From DAOUBP01 sp964474695 (lineage in GTDB: Bacteria; Chloroflexota; Anaerolineae; CG2-30-64-16), in assembly GCA_964474695.1 (NCBI GenBank), contig CAYYTK010000002.1:241853-305852 (forward strand): a stretch of DNA of 64,000 nucleotides, given 5' to 3'. The notes beneath the pieces were generated by a model. It was not told the DNA's origin. It saw only the letters and a list, made by a program, of their open reading frames with translations, and searched no databases. Numbering within the stretch: the stretch's first letter is position 1; each line of letters starts with the position of its first letter. A program made the position numbers and the translations under genes. Shown one piece after another: positions 34,196 through 42,351 of this stretch.

Positions 34196-35487
34196 GGAGC
34201 ACTCCCTATCATAGCAAGCTCTGTTCAGCGGATGTCGCCGTGCAAGCGGTCAAATCGCATCATCGCGTCTTCATGACCGGCAACTGCTCAGTGCCCAAGG
34301 AATTGTTGGGCGCGTTGGTGCGCCGTGCACCGCAGTTGGAAGATGTGGAAATCGTCCAGGTGCTCACCATGGGTCCGGCCGAGTATGTGGAGCCGGAGAT
34401 GCAAGGGCACATCCGTGTGAACAGCCTCTTCATCAGCCATAACGTGCGCAAGGCAGTCAACGAAGGTCGCGCGGATTTCACACCCATTTTCCTCAGCGAG
34501 ATCCCGCGTGCCCTGCGCGACCCCAATCTGCTTAAGCCAAATGTGGCCATGGTGCATTGTTCGCCGCCGGATGAGCACGGCTTCTGCACGTTCGGCGTCG
34601 AAGTGGGCCTGACCAAGCCCGCGGCCGAAGCCGCCGACGTCGTGATCGCCGAGGTGAACGATCAGATGCCGCGCGCCCTGGGCGACAGTTTCATCCACAT
34701 CAGCCGGCTCACCCACATCGTGCCGGTCAGCTACCCCATCGTGGAAGTGCCCATGGGGGCGCCCGGCGAGCTGCAGAAGCGCATCGCCAGCCACATCGCA
34801 GATCTGATTCCGAACGGCGCCACCATGCAGATGGGCATCGGCGAGATTCCTGATGCCGTATTGCTCTACTTGAAGGACAAAAAGGACCTGGGAGTCCATA
34901 CCGAGCTGTTCTCGGATGGCGTCATGGATCTGATCGAGGCGGGGGTGTTGACCAATGCCGCGAAGACCCTCCACCGCGGCAAGTGTGTTGCCGGGTTTGC
35001 GCTGGGTTCGCAGCGGCTGTATGAATACATGGACAACAACCCCATGTTCGAGTTCCACCCGCAGGACTACGTCAACGACCCGTTCATCATCGCCCAGAAC
35101 AACAAGCAGGTGGCCATCAACTCGGCCATCGAGGTAGACCTGACGGGACAAGTGTGCGCCGACTCCATCGGTACGCAGTTCTACAGCGGCGTCGGCGGCC
35201 AGCTCGATTTCATCTACGGCGCATCCCGCTCGCCGGGCGGCGTGCCGATCATCGCTCTGCCTGCGACGGCGAAAGATGGCGCGGTCAGCCGCATCGTGCC
35301 GACGCTCAAGCCCGGCGCGGGCATTGTGACCTCGCGCTACCACGTGCACTACGTTGTCACCGAGTACGGCGTCGCTGACCTGCATAGCAAGACCATCCGC
35401 CAGCGCGTGCAGGCATTGATCAATATCGCCGCTCCGCAGTTTCGTGAAGAACTGGCGCACTTCGCGCGGGAGCAGCACTGGATTTAG
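34192..35487 (+). CDS. Acetyl-CoA hydrolase/transferase family, 4-hydroxybutyrate CoA-transferase-like
   Basis: 431 residues. Family I-type CoA-transferase moving CoA between acetyl-CoA or another acyl-CoA and a short acid. Features: 'QMGIGEIPDAVLLYL' Gly-rich motif, then 'LGVHTELFSDGVMDL' with the catalytic Glu, 'FIYGASRSPGGVPIIALPATA' and the C-terminal 'YVVTEYGVADLHSKTIRQRVQALI' which marks the AbfT/Cat2 4-hydroxybutyrate group. Cytosolic, full length. Overlaps the upstream dehydrogenase. Substrate assignment to 4-hydroxybutyrate is by family resemblance only; propionate or acetate are possible. Confidence 0.88.
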   Translation: MRSTPYHSKLCSADVAVQAVKSHHRVFMTGNCSVPKELLGALVRRAPQLEDVEIVQVLTMGPAEYVEPEMQGHIRVNSLFISHNVRKAVNEGRADFTPIFLSEIPRALRDPNLLKPNVAMVHCSPPDEHGFCTFGVEVGLTKPAAEAADVVIAEVNDQMPRALGDSFIHISRLTHIVPVSYPIVEVPMGAPGELQKRIASHIADLIPNGATMQMGIGEIPDAVLLYLKDKKDLGVHTELFSDGVMDLIEAGVLTNAAKTLHRGKCVAGFALGSQRLYEYMDNNPMFEFHPQDYVNDPFIIAQNNKQVAINSAIEVDLTGQVCADSIGTQFYSGVGGQLDFIYGASRSPGGVPIIALPATAKDGAVSRIVPTLKPGAGIVTSRYHVHYVVTEYGVADLHSKTIRQRVQALINIAAPQFREELAHFAREQHWI

Positions 35488-35504
35488 GCGCTCACGTAAT
35501 TCTC

Positions 35505-35543
35505 AAAGAGAAACCTGGTTTCTTGCAGAACCAGGTTTCTTTT
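35505..35543. repeat. Palindromic repeat, copy 3 (imperfect); terminator of the CoA-transferase gene
   Basis: AGAGAAACCTGGTTTCT pairs with AGAACCAGGTTTCTTTT with one base missing in the second arm. The second arm is followed by TTTT, so it can work as a terminator. Same family as 521, 6508 and 57185. Confidence 0.8.
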
Positions 35544-35564
35544 GGCTCAAAGGAGATGTTACTC

Positions 35565-36257
35565 TTGAACAAAACCCCGGTTGCCCTGCTTCGCTGGCTG
35601 ATCACCCTGGCGCTACCTGTCTTCATTGTCTTGGTGGCGGCGCGGGTGGTGGTCAACACCTGGTATCCCCGCTTCGAATATGCCAAGCCGGATTTCCCGC
35701 CCGACAGTTACGGCTTCACTCAAGCCCAACGCCTTGAGCTCGGCGCCATCTGCATCGACTTCCTGAATGCCCCGGAACCGCCCGATGAGGCCATTCGGAT
35801 GCTCGTGGCGCTGCGTCTGCCCGGCACCAGCCAACCGCTCTTCAACACGTACGAATTGAGCCACATGATCGACGTCAAACGCCTGACCGATGTGCTGTGG
35901 CGCGTGCTGCTGGCTGCCGGCATCATCGTGGTCGCGGGGTTGGCCGGCTTGCTGGCCCGTCGGGCGACGCGGCGCGACGGCTACGCGGCGTTGTTCATGG
36001 GCGGCGCGCTCACATCCGGCCTGCTGGCGGTCATGATTGCGTTGGTCCTGCTGTCGTGGCGCTGGTTCTTCATCGCCTTTCACGACATTTTCTTTGCGGC
36101 CGGCACCTGGACCTTCGACTGGAGCGACTCGCTGATCCGGCTGTTCCCCGACCGCTTCTGGTTCGATGCCGGCGTCTTGCTGGTTGGCGGCGCATTGGCG
36201 CTGGCGCTGGCAACGACGGCTGTCGGATTCGTGCTCGGAAAACGCACAGCGAAATAA
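35565..36257 (+). CDS. TIGR01906/DUF1461-type membrane protein, Lit-like (lipoprotein intramolecular transacylase)
   Basis: 230 residues. Start TTG, because AAAGGAG ends 9 bases before it while the nearby ATG overlaps that site. Four membrane helices (about 8-30, 107-130, 138-172, 198-224). Two conserved His can be placed: His100 in 'YELSHMIDVKRL' and His173 in 'FFIAFHDIFFAAGTWTF', and 'SDSLIRLFPDRFWFDAG' matches the conserved loop of the family. The characterised member, Lit, moves an acyl chain within the N-terminal lipid-modified cysteine of lipoproteins in Gram-positive bacteria. Membership is fairly clear; the same activity here is inference. Confidence 0.75.
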   Translation: MNKTPVALLRWLITLALPVFIVLVAARVVVNTWYPRFEYAKPDFPPDSYGFTQAQRLELGAICIDFLNAPEPPDEAIRMLVALRLPGTSQPLFNTYELSHMIDVKRLTDVLWRVLLAAGIIVVAGLAGLLARRATRRDGYAALFMGGALTSGLLAVMIALVLLSWRWFFIAFHDIFFAAGTWTFDWSDSLIRLFPDRFWFDAGVLLVGGALALALATTAVGFVLGKRTAK

Positions 36258-36278
36258 CCAACTGCGCACCACCACCTT

Positions 36279-36307
36279 TTGTGTAGCAGATGAGCGCGTG
36301 ATACAAT
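36279..36307 (+). promoter_or_regulatory. Promoter of the fatty-acid hydroxylase gene
   Basis: TTGTGT (36279-36284), 17-base spacer, TACAAT (36302-36307). Predicted start gives a leader of about 33 bases with an AGGAG site. Confidence 0.7.
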
Positions 36308-36347
36308 CACGCCTGTTTTCCGCCTGATCTTCCTGCAGGAGCTGCTT

Positions 36348-36992
36348 ATGTCAAAAACGTCTCGCGGCATCGAGATCAATCACAGCGACGTCCCCATCCG
36401 CCTGTTCAAGTCGGACTTCCTGGAGTTCTTCACCCACATCAGCCCCGTTGCCGTGCTGGTGATCTGGGCGCCGGTGGTGGCATACTTCCTGATACGCGCC
36501 ATCCGGAATGTGCTGGCGGGCGGCGCGTGGTTGATCATCCCGGTCGGTTTCATTGCCGGCGTCGCGATCTGGACGTTTGCCGAGTACACGTTACACCGCT
36601 TCCTGTTCCATTACCACGCCAAAGGCGAGCGCGCACAACGGATCTTCTTCCTTTTCCACGGCGTACACCATGCCCAGCCGCAACTCAAAACCCGCCTGGT
36701 GATGCCGCCGGTGGTCAGCATCCCGCTGGCTGCAATCTTCTACGGCTTGTTCTACCTGGTTGTGGCTGTCCTTCTCAAGGGGCCGCAATGGGTCGAGCCG
36801 CTCTTCGCCGGCTTCATGGTGGGGTATCTGGCCTACGATCTGATCCACTATGCCACGCATCACTTCAAGATGAGATCAGGATACTGGAAGTACATCAAAC
36901 GGTATCACATGGCCCATCACTTCAAGGCGCCCAACGCCCTCTACGGCGTCAGCTCGCCCATTTGGGACTATGTGTTCAAAACGACCGCCTGA
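36348..36992 (+). CDS. Fatty acid hydroxylase / sterol desaturase family membrane protein
   Basis: 214 residues. A di-iron membrane hydroxylase family with several His boxes: 'YTLHRFLFHYH' near 80, 'FHGVHHAQPQ' near 103, 'DLIHYATHH' near 166 and 'RYHMAHHFK' near 184. Four to five membrane helices surround them. Closest in style to fatty acid 2-hydroxylase (short form without cytochrome b5 domain); the product would be a hydroxylated acyl lipid. AGGAG 7 bases before ATG. It precedes the acyl-CoA block but has its own promoter. Confidence 0.87.
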   Translation: MSKTSRGIEINHSDVPIRLFKSDFLEFFTHISPVAVLVIWAPVVAYFLIRAIRNVLAGGAWLIIPVGFIAGVAIWTFAEYTLHRFLFHYHAKGERAQRIFFLFHGVHHAQPQLKTRLVMPPVVSIPLAAIFYGLFYLVVAVLLKGPQWVEPLFAGFMVGYLAYDLIHYATHHFKMRSGYWKYIKRYHMAHHFKAPNALYGVSSPIWDYVFKTTA

Positions 36993-37039
36993 TCCGGTCG
37001 ATTTCGGATTTGGACTGAAGCAGGGAAGAGGAAGCAACC

Positions 37040-38713
37040 ATGAGCCAACTGGCTGAACGCAAAGCTGCGTGGGAAGAGAAGCGCGTGGCCGCACTGATCG
37101 CTCGGGCGCCGGAACGCCGGCCGCACTTCGAAACCAGTTCCGGCATCCCGGTGGAGCGCGTCTACACACCGGACGCGGCCGCCGAGGCGTGCCCGCAGGT
37201 TGCCGAGGATTACCTGGCCCGTTTGGGCTTTCCCGGCGAATACCCGTTCACGCGCGGCGTGCAACCGACGATGTATCGCGGCCGCTTCTGGACCATGCGC
37301 CAATATGCAGGCTTCGGCACGGCCGCCGAAAGCAACCAGCGCTATCAGTACCTGTTGGCTCAAGGGCAAACCGGCCTCAGCGTGGCGTTCGACCTGCCCA
37401 CCCAGATCGGCTATGACGCGGATGAGCCCATCTGTTTGGGTGAGGTCGGCAAAGTGGGCGTGGCTATCTCCTCGTTAGCCGACATGGAGACGCTGCTGGA
37501 CGGCATCCCCCTGGACAAGGTCAGCATCAGCATGACCATCAACGCACCGGCTGCAATCCTGCTGGCGATGGTGATCGCGGTGGCGCAGCGCCAGGGGGTG
37601 GATCCCAGGCAGCTCCGCGGCACGGTGCAGAACGACATCCTGAAAGAATACATCGCGCGCGGCACCTATATCTTTCCGCCCGCGCCATCCATGCGGCTGA
37701 TCACCGATCTGTTTCGTTATTGTGCGGCCGAGGTGCCCAACTGGAACACGATCAGCATCTCCGGCTACCACATCCGTGAGGCAGGCAGCACCGCCGTCCA
37801 GGAGGTGGCCTTCACACTGGCGAACGGCATCGAGTACGTCAAAGCTGCCATCGATGCCGGCCTCGCCGTGGATGAATTTGGGCCGCAACTGGCGTTTTTC
37901 TTCAACGCCCACAACAACTTCCTGGAAGAAGTCGCCAAATTCCGGGCGGCGCGACGGATTTGGGCGGCGATCATGCGCGACCGCTTCGGCGCTGCAGATC
38001 CCAAGAGCTGGCAGCTTCGCTTCCACACGCAGACCGCCGGCTCAACCCTGACCGCGCAGCAGCCGGAGAACAACATCGTGCGCGTCACCCTTCAGGCGCT
38101 GGCGGCCGTGCTGGGCGGCACGCAAAGCCTGCACACCAACTCCAAGGACGAGGCATTGGCCTTGCCCTCCGAGGGGGCGGTCGAGGTGGCGCTGCGGACC
38201 CAACAGATCATCGCCTATGAATCGGGTGTGGCCGATACCATCGACCCCCTGGCCGGCTCCTATTATGTCGAGCAGTTGACTGATGACATCGAACGCCGCG
38301 CATTAGCCTATATCGAGAAGATCGATGCCCTGGGCGGTGCGCGCCGCGCCATCGAAGCCGGCTTCGTTCAGCAGGAGATTCACGACGCTGCCTATACCGC
38401 GCTGCGCGCGGTGGAAGGCGGCGAACAGGTCGTGGTCGGCGTCAATAAGTTCCAGCGCGCGCACGAATCGCTGCCTGCTGACTTGCTCAAGATCGACGAG
38501 GCGGTCCAGGCCGAGCAAATCGCCCGGCTTCGAACCGTGCGGGCCAATCGGGACGCCGTCAACGTTGCCGACGTCCTGGCCCGCATCAAAAACGCGGCCG
38601 AAGACCCGGCCGCACCGCTCATGCCGCTGTTCATCGAAGCGGTCAGCGCGTATGCCACACTGGGCGAGATTTGCAGCACACTGCGCGGGGTATTCGGGGA
38701 GTACCGACCGTAA
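37040..38713 (+). CDS. Methylmalonyl-CoA mutase, large (catalytic) subunit
   Basis: 557 residues: the barrel and linker only, without the C-terminal cobalamin-binding domain. B12 enzyme interconverting succinyl-CoA and methylmalonyl-CoA. Substrate-tunnel motif 'WTMRQYAGFGTAAESNQRYQYLLAQGQTGLSVAFDLPTQ' starts at residue 86; 'TINAPAAILLAMV', 'GTVQNDILKEYIARGTYIFPP' and 'RIRF..QTAGSTLTAQQPENNIVR'-type segments follow. This size is that of the separate large subunit of split mutases in archaea and some bacteria; isobutyryl-CoA mutase-type specificity cannot be excluded. The small B12 subunit is not in this window. The next genes are a thioesterase and an epimerase. Confidence 0.93.
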   Translation: MSQLAERKAAWEEKRVAALIARAPERRPHFETSSGIPVERVYTPDAAAEACPQVAEDYLARLGFPGEYPFTRGVQPTMYRGRFWTMRQYAGFGTAAESNQRYQYLLAQGQTGLSVAFDLPTQIGYDADEPICLGEVGKVGVAISSLADMETLLDGIPLDKVSISMTINAPAAILLAMVIAVAQRQGVDPRQLRGTVQNDILKEYIARGTYIFPPAPSMRLITDLFRYCAAEVPNWNTISISGYHIREAGSTAVQEVAFTLANGIEYVKAAIDAGLAVDEFGPQLAFFFNAHNNFLEEVAKFRAARRIWAAIMRDRFGAADPKSWQLRFHTQTAGSTLTAQQPENNIVRVTLQALAAVLGGTQSLHTNSKDEALALPSEGAVEVALRTQQIIAYESGVADTIDPLAGSYYVEQLTDDIERRALAYIEKIDALGGARRAIEAGFVQQEIHDAAYTALRAVEGGEQVVVGVNKFQRAHESLPADLLKIDEAVQAEQIARLRTVRANRDAVNVADVLARIKNAAEDPAAPLMPLFIEAVSAYATLGEICSTLRGVFGEYRP

Positions 38714-38715
38714 CC

Positions 38716-39180
38716 ATGAAAAAGCAACCCACCTCCCGCATGTGCTTCATCTGCGGTGAGAGCAACCCCGCAGGCGTGCATGTCAGTTTCTACGAACAGG
38801 AAGATGGCTCGCTCCTGGCGCGCTTCACGGGGGCTGAACAGCATCAAGGCTACCCGGGCCGCATGCACGGCGGCGTCATCACAGCCATTCTCGACGAAAC
38901 GATCGGCCGCGCGATCATGATCCGCCACGGCGAAGCTGTCTGGGGCGTCACTGCTGAGCTGAATGTGCGGTTCCGCCAACCGGTGCCGCTCGGCATTGAG
39001 CTGGCAGCCGTGGGACGGATCACCACAGAGGGCAGCCGTCTTTTCGAAGGCACCGGCGAGATCCTGCTGCCCGATGGCTCTGTCGCAGTTTCGGCCACGG
39101 GCAAATATGTCAAGCTGGATATTAGCAAGATCACCGATTTCGACCACCAGCGGGAAGAGTGGTATGTGAGGCCAGACTGA
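38716..39180 (+). CDS. PaaI-type hotdog-fold thioesterase
   Basis: 154 residues from the ATG 2 bases after the mutase stop. Hotdog domain with 'YPGRMHGGVITAILDETIGRAI', the family motif holding the active-site Gly-Gly and Asp/Glu; the N-terminus 'RMCFICGESNPAGVHVSFYEQEDG' is the form common in actinobacterial and Chloroflexota relatives. It should hydrolyse an acyl-CoA thioester, perhaps clearing stalled or wrong intermediates of the adjacent mutase-epimerase route. Confidence 0.9.
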   Translation: MKKQPTSRMCFICGESNPAGVHVSFYEQEDGSLLARFTGAEQHQGYPGRMHGGVITAILDETIGRAIMIRHGEAVWGVTAELNVRFRQPVPLGIELAAVGRITTEGSRLFEGTGEILLPDGSVAVSATGKYVKLDISKITDFDHQREEWYVRPD

Positions 39181-39258
39181 GCCGGTAGATTGGTACCTCA
39201 GTCGACTGGGAGGTTAGGGTTGGATAAGCGTCCAACCTCCAACCTCCAAAGGAACACC

Positions 39259-39660
39259 ATGACTATCAAAAAGATCGACCACATCGCTATCGTCGTGGAA
39301 AACCTGGAGCGGGCGCTCGGCGTGTATCGGGACGCGCTGGGCATGGCCGTCACCGATGTGCGCGAGATGCCGGAACAGGACGTCAGGATGGCGTTTCTGC
39401 CCAGCGGCGACAGCGAGATCGAGCTGCTGGAGCCGCTCCACGCGGATTCGGGCATCGGCAAATACCTGGCGAAGCGCGGCGAGGGGCTGCACCACATCTG
39501 CCTGGAAGTAGATGATATCGAGGCCACCCTGGCCGATCTGAAGGCCAAAGGCAGCCAGCTCATCGACGAGACGCCGAAGCAGGGTGCATACGGCAAAATC
39601 GCCTTCATTCACCCCAAGGGCGCGCATGGGGTGTTGGTGGAGCTCGTACAACGGGACTAG
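39259..39660 (+). CDS. mce: Methylmalonyl-CoA epimerase
   Basis: 133 residues. Interconverts R- and S-methylmalonyl-CoA; vicinal-oxygen-chelate (glyoxalase) fold. The two beta-alpha-beta modules are visible: 'KIDHIAIVVENLERALGVYRDALGM' with metal His, 'EIELLEPLHADSGIGKYLAKRGEGLHHICLEVDDIEATL' with metal His and Glu, and 'GAHGVLVELVQ' with the last Glu. AAAGGA before the ATG. The spacer before it carries GGTTGG/CCAACC-type repeats. Placed with the mutase large subunit, it supports propionyl-CoA to succinyl-CoA conversion. Confidence 0.93.
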   Translation: MTIKKIDHIAIVVENLERALGVYRDALGMAVTDVREMPEQDVRMAFLPSGDSEIELLEPLHADSGIGKYLAKRGEGLHHICLEVDDIEATLADLKAKGSQLIDETPKQGAYGKIAFIHPKGAHGVLVELVQRD

Positions 39661-39662
39661 GA

Positions 39663-40901
39663 TTGCATCGCCTGAACTTTCTTCGCCGGCCGCCCGACGC
39701 GCCGCCAACCCCCGCGCAAACCGAAGCCAACATCCGCAACCTGGTATTGGAGATCAGTTGGTTCGGTGTGGCGTGGGGCACGGTGGTGGCTTTCTTGCAG
39801 GTGTACATCGTGCGCCTGGGCGCTTCCAGCTTGCTGGTGGGCGCGATCACCTACGGACCGGCGCTGATCGGGATCCTGTGGCAAATACCCGCAGGACGCA
39901 TCGTCACGCGCGCCGGCCACCGCATGGGCTGGTTGATCGGCACGGGATTTGGCTACCGGCTCCAGTTCCTCCTGGTCGCGCTGATACCGTTCGTCTTCTC
40001 GCGCGGCCGCGCCGAGATCACCACTGCGGCCTGGGTGCTGGGCGCGCTGGCATCCGGCATGAGCAACGTCGTTTTCCTATCCATGATGGCCGACGCGGTG
40101 CCGACGAGCCGGATGACCCAGGTGATAGGCTGGCGCATCGCGGGCTTTGGTCTGGCCAACACGATTGTCACCCTGTTGGGCGGCCAGTTCCTGCAATTCT
40201 TGCCCTTTCCGCTCAACTACCAGGTGCTGTTCCTCATCGGCTACGCGGGATCGATGATCAGCCTGGCATATATACGGCGCATCCATGTGCCCGATCCTGC
40301 GCCAGACCGAACCTCGCACCCGGCGTTTTGGCGCGACCTGGGCCGGATGCTGCGCTATCCGCGTTTTGGCCGTTTCCTGCTCGCGGTGGGCGTGCTGCAA
40401 CTGGCCCTGGGGATGAGCGCACCGCTGCTGCCGCTCTATTGGGTGCGCAGCCTCAACGCCAGCGACGCACAGGTCAGCGTCATCATGACCGTGGCCTCAG
40501 GCACGCTGGTGATCGGCTCGCTGCTGATGCGCCGGCTGGTGTCCCGGATCGGCCGGGAGCGCGCGCTTGCGGCCGGCGCAGTGGGCTACGCCTTCTATCC
40601 GCTGCTCACCTCGTTGACGCCATCGGTGTGGTGGTTGGCGCCGTGGGCCGCCCTATCAGGCCTGTTCAACTCAGCCTTCACCGTCACCCTGTTCGACAAT
40701 CTGGTCTCCGTCACCCCGATGGAAGATCGCACCAACTATATGGCTGTTTACAACGTGGCGGTGAACATTGCGCTGTTCGCGGGACCGATCCTGGCAGGCC
40801 TGCTGGCGCGCGATGCTGCCGGCATCGAGGTCGGGTTGCGGGCCGCTGCCGTCGTGTGCCTGGCCGCAGGAGCGCTGCTGGCGCTGCGCAAAGAGACTTA
40901 A
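39663..40901 (+). CDS. MFS transporter
   Basis: 412 residues, twelve predicted membrane helices in two halves. Loop between helices 2 and 3 carries 'PAGRIVTRAGHRMGW', the degenerate Gly-Arg motif of the major facilitator superfamily. Start is probably TTG 2 bases after the epimerase stop, so it is in the same transcript. Substrate not deducible; position suggests export or import of an organic acid. Confidence 0.85.
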   Translation: MHRLNFLRRPPDAPPTPAQTEANIRNLVLEISWFGVAWGTVVAFLQVYIVRLGASSLLVGAITYGPALIGILWQIPAGRIVTRAGHRMGWLIGTGFGYRLQFLLVALIPFVFSRGRAEITTAAWVLGALASGMSNVVFLSMMADAVPTSRMTQVIGWRIAGFGLANTIVTLLGGQFLQFLPFPLNYQVLFLIGYAGSMISLAYIRRIHVPDPAPDRTSHPAFWRDLGRMLRYPRFGRFLLAVGVLQLALGMSAPLLPLYWVRSLNASDAQVSVIMTVASGTLVIGSLLMRRLVSRIGRERALAAGAVGYAFYPLLTSLTPSVWWLAPWAALSGLFNSAFTVTLFDNLVSVTPMEDRTNYMAVYNVAVNIALFAGPILAGLLARDAAGIEVGLRAAAVVCLAAGALLALRKET

Positions 40902-40957
40902 CCCCCGACCGCATCGTCATCAATTCCGCACCCACGATATCTGAGATGCGAAAGTCC

Positions 40958-42013
40958 TCACCGTTTCGGTGCTAAGGCAGGATCACCCGGTCTATCCTGC
41001 ACCTGCCAGCCCAATGCCTCAATGCGAACCCGCAACGCATCCGCGGCCCCCCAATCGCGGCGATCGCGCGCGGCCTGGCGCTCTTCGACCAGCGTCAGCA
41101 CCTCGGCCGGAGGCTGGGCCGCCCCTTCATCGGCTTCATGCGCGGCCAACGCCTCGGCCCATATCTCCGGCGGCAGGCCCGCATCCGGCTCAGGCCAGGC
41201 AAACGGGCCGAACTCAGCCAGCGAAAATCGCCCGCCCTGAGAGAACGTCTGCACCTGCGGGCCGTGCAACACGGTGACGTCGCCCGCCCCCATCACCTCG
41301 GCAGCCCCATCGGCCAGATCGATGGCCAGCGCGGTGTGCTCGTCGATGCCGACCACCGTGGCGTCGGGCGGCAGCATGGCCAGCAACTTCTCGAAACGCG
41401 ACCGGCCCATGAAGCAGCGGCTTGTGTCCAACTCCGCACCGCCCTCGGTGTTGTTCCAGTGCGGCACAAAAACCAGGTTGAGGCCGTAAGGGCCGAAAAG
41501 ATCCAGCCCCGGCTGCCAATACAGATCGTGGCCGGCCTTGTAGATCTCGTAAACGGGCAGCGCGTACGCGCTGATGGCCACCACGGTCGCGCTGGCGAAC
41601 GCCACCGTCGCGCCGATCCGCTGCCGAGCGATCAGGCGGCGCCAGGCCAGGCTATCACGCAACTGCCGCACGGCATAGGTGGGGCTGCCCGGCCCCATGA
41701 AGAGCAGGTCAGCGCGCAGCAAGGGGCCGGTGATCGTCGGGTCATCCGGGCTGAAATGCGTCCCACGTTGGCGCGCCGGGACTACCGTGATGTCGGGGCG
41801 GTAATTGCCCAGGCGGACAGCGAGAAAGTCCGCCACGCGGCCCGCCACCCGGTCGGAGTTGAGCTCGAAACCGGCCGGCGTCTCCAACACGGCGACCCGG
41901 AGCGGCGTCGGCAGCACGCGCGCCAGGCTTTCAAACACCCGGCCGCCGGCTAACGACGTCTCGCCGGAACCCAGCAGCGCGATCCGTCCCGGCGCATGTC
42001 CTTCAATATGCAT
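40958..42013 (-). CDS. Cyanophycinase/peptidase-E-like protein fused to a CysRS-type C-terminal tail
   Basis: 351 residues from an ATG with GGAGG about 9 bases upstream; the longer frame upstream has no support. Residues 1-250 resemble the class I glutamine-amidotransferase-like S51 family: 'IALLGSGETSLAGG', 'DLLFMGPGSPTYAVRQLRDS' and 'VGIDEHTALAI'. The usual nucleophile Ser region reads 'GATVAFASATVVAISAYALP', so the Ser is 'ASA'. Residues about 303-345 ('ERQAARDRRDWGAADALRVR' then 'IEALGWQVQDRP') are strikingly like the C-terminal anticodon-side helix pair of cysteinyl-tRNA synthetase. Function unknown. Confidence 0.75.
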   Translation of the reverse strand: MHIEGHAPGRIALLGSGETSLAGGRVFESLARVLPTPLRVAVLETPAGFELNSDRVAGRVADFLAVRLGNYRPDITVVPARQRGTHFSPDDPTITGPLLRADLLFMGPGSPTYAVRQLRDSLAWRRLIARQRIGATVAFASATVVAISAYALPVYEIYKAGHDLYWQPGLDLFGPYGLNLVFVPHWNNTEGGAELDTSRCFMGRSRFEKLLAMLPPDATVVGIDEHTALAIDLADGAAEVMGAGDVTVLHGPQVQTFSQGGRFSLAEFGPFAWPEPDAGLPPEIWAEALAAHEADEGAAQPPAEVLTLVEERQAARDRRDWGAADALRVRIEALGWQVQDRPGDPALAPKR

Positions 42014-42054
42014 CTTTGATCTCCCTCCAGCCCTATTATCGGGCATTAAGGGCA

Positions 42055-42083
42055 TTGACGTCCAGTATGACTGTGTGTATAAT
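42055..42083 (+). promoter_or_regulatory. Strong promoter of the liv operon
   Basis: TTGACG (42055-42060), 17-base spacer, perfect TATAAT (42078-42083). The predicted start near 42090 leaves about 260 bases of leader before livJ. Confidence 0.85.
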
Positions 42084-42089
42084 GCTGCT

Positions 42090-42351
42090 GCATTCTTGCG
42101 CAGGCTGTTTCGCCGCTGAGACGTGACAGCAGAAGACAACCCCAGTTGCACAACAGGCAAAGGCGCCGGGCGTCGTTGTCTGCGCCTTGATCTTGCCGGC
42201 GTGGCCCCATCTGGCGGCCTTACGCCACACGACGGAAAGGGGGTGCATCCAGCGCGACTCCAAGATCGGTTTTCCGTAATGACCGCTCAGGTCAGTCAAG
42301 CTCACGTCGCACATCAACCGTTCGCTCGAAACCCAAGGAGGAGAAACACTC
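42090..42351 (+). other. Long untranslated leader of the liv operon
   Basis: No gene with codon bias is seen. The leader ends in AAGGAGGAGAAACACTC before the ATG, an excellent ribosome binding site. Short GC-rich stems (for example GGCGCCGGGCGTC region) can form but I recognise no riboswitch class. Confidence 0.5.

Noticed and set aside
42090..42351. Known riboswitch in the liv leader
   Set aside because: None of the conserved cores I know (TPP, cobalamin, SAM, glycine, lysine) can be found.
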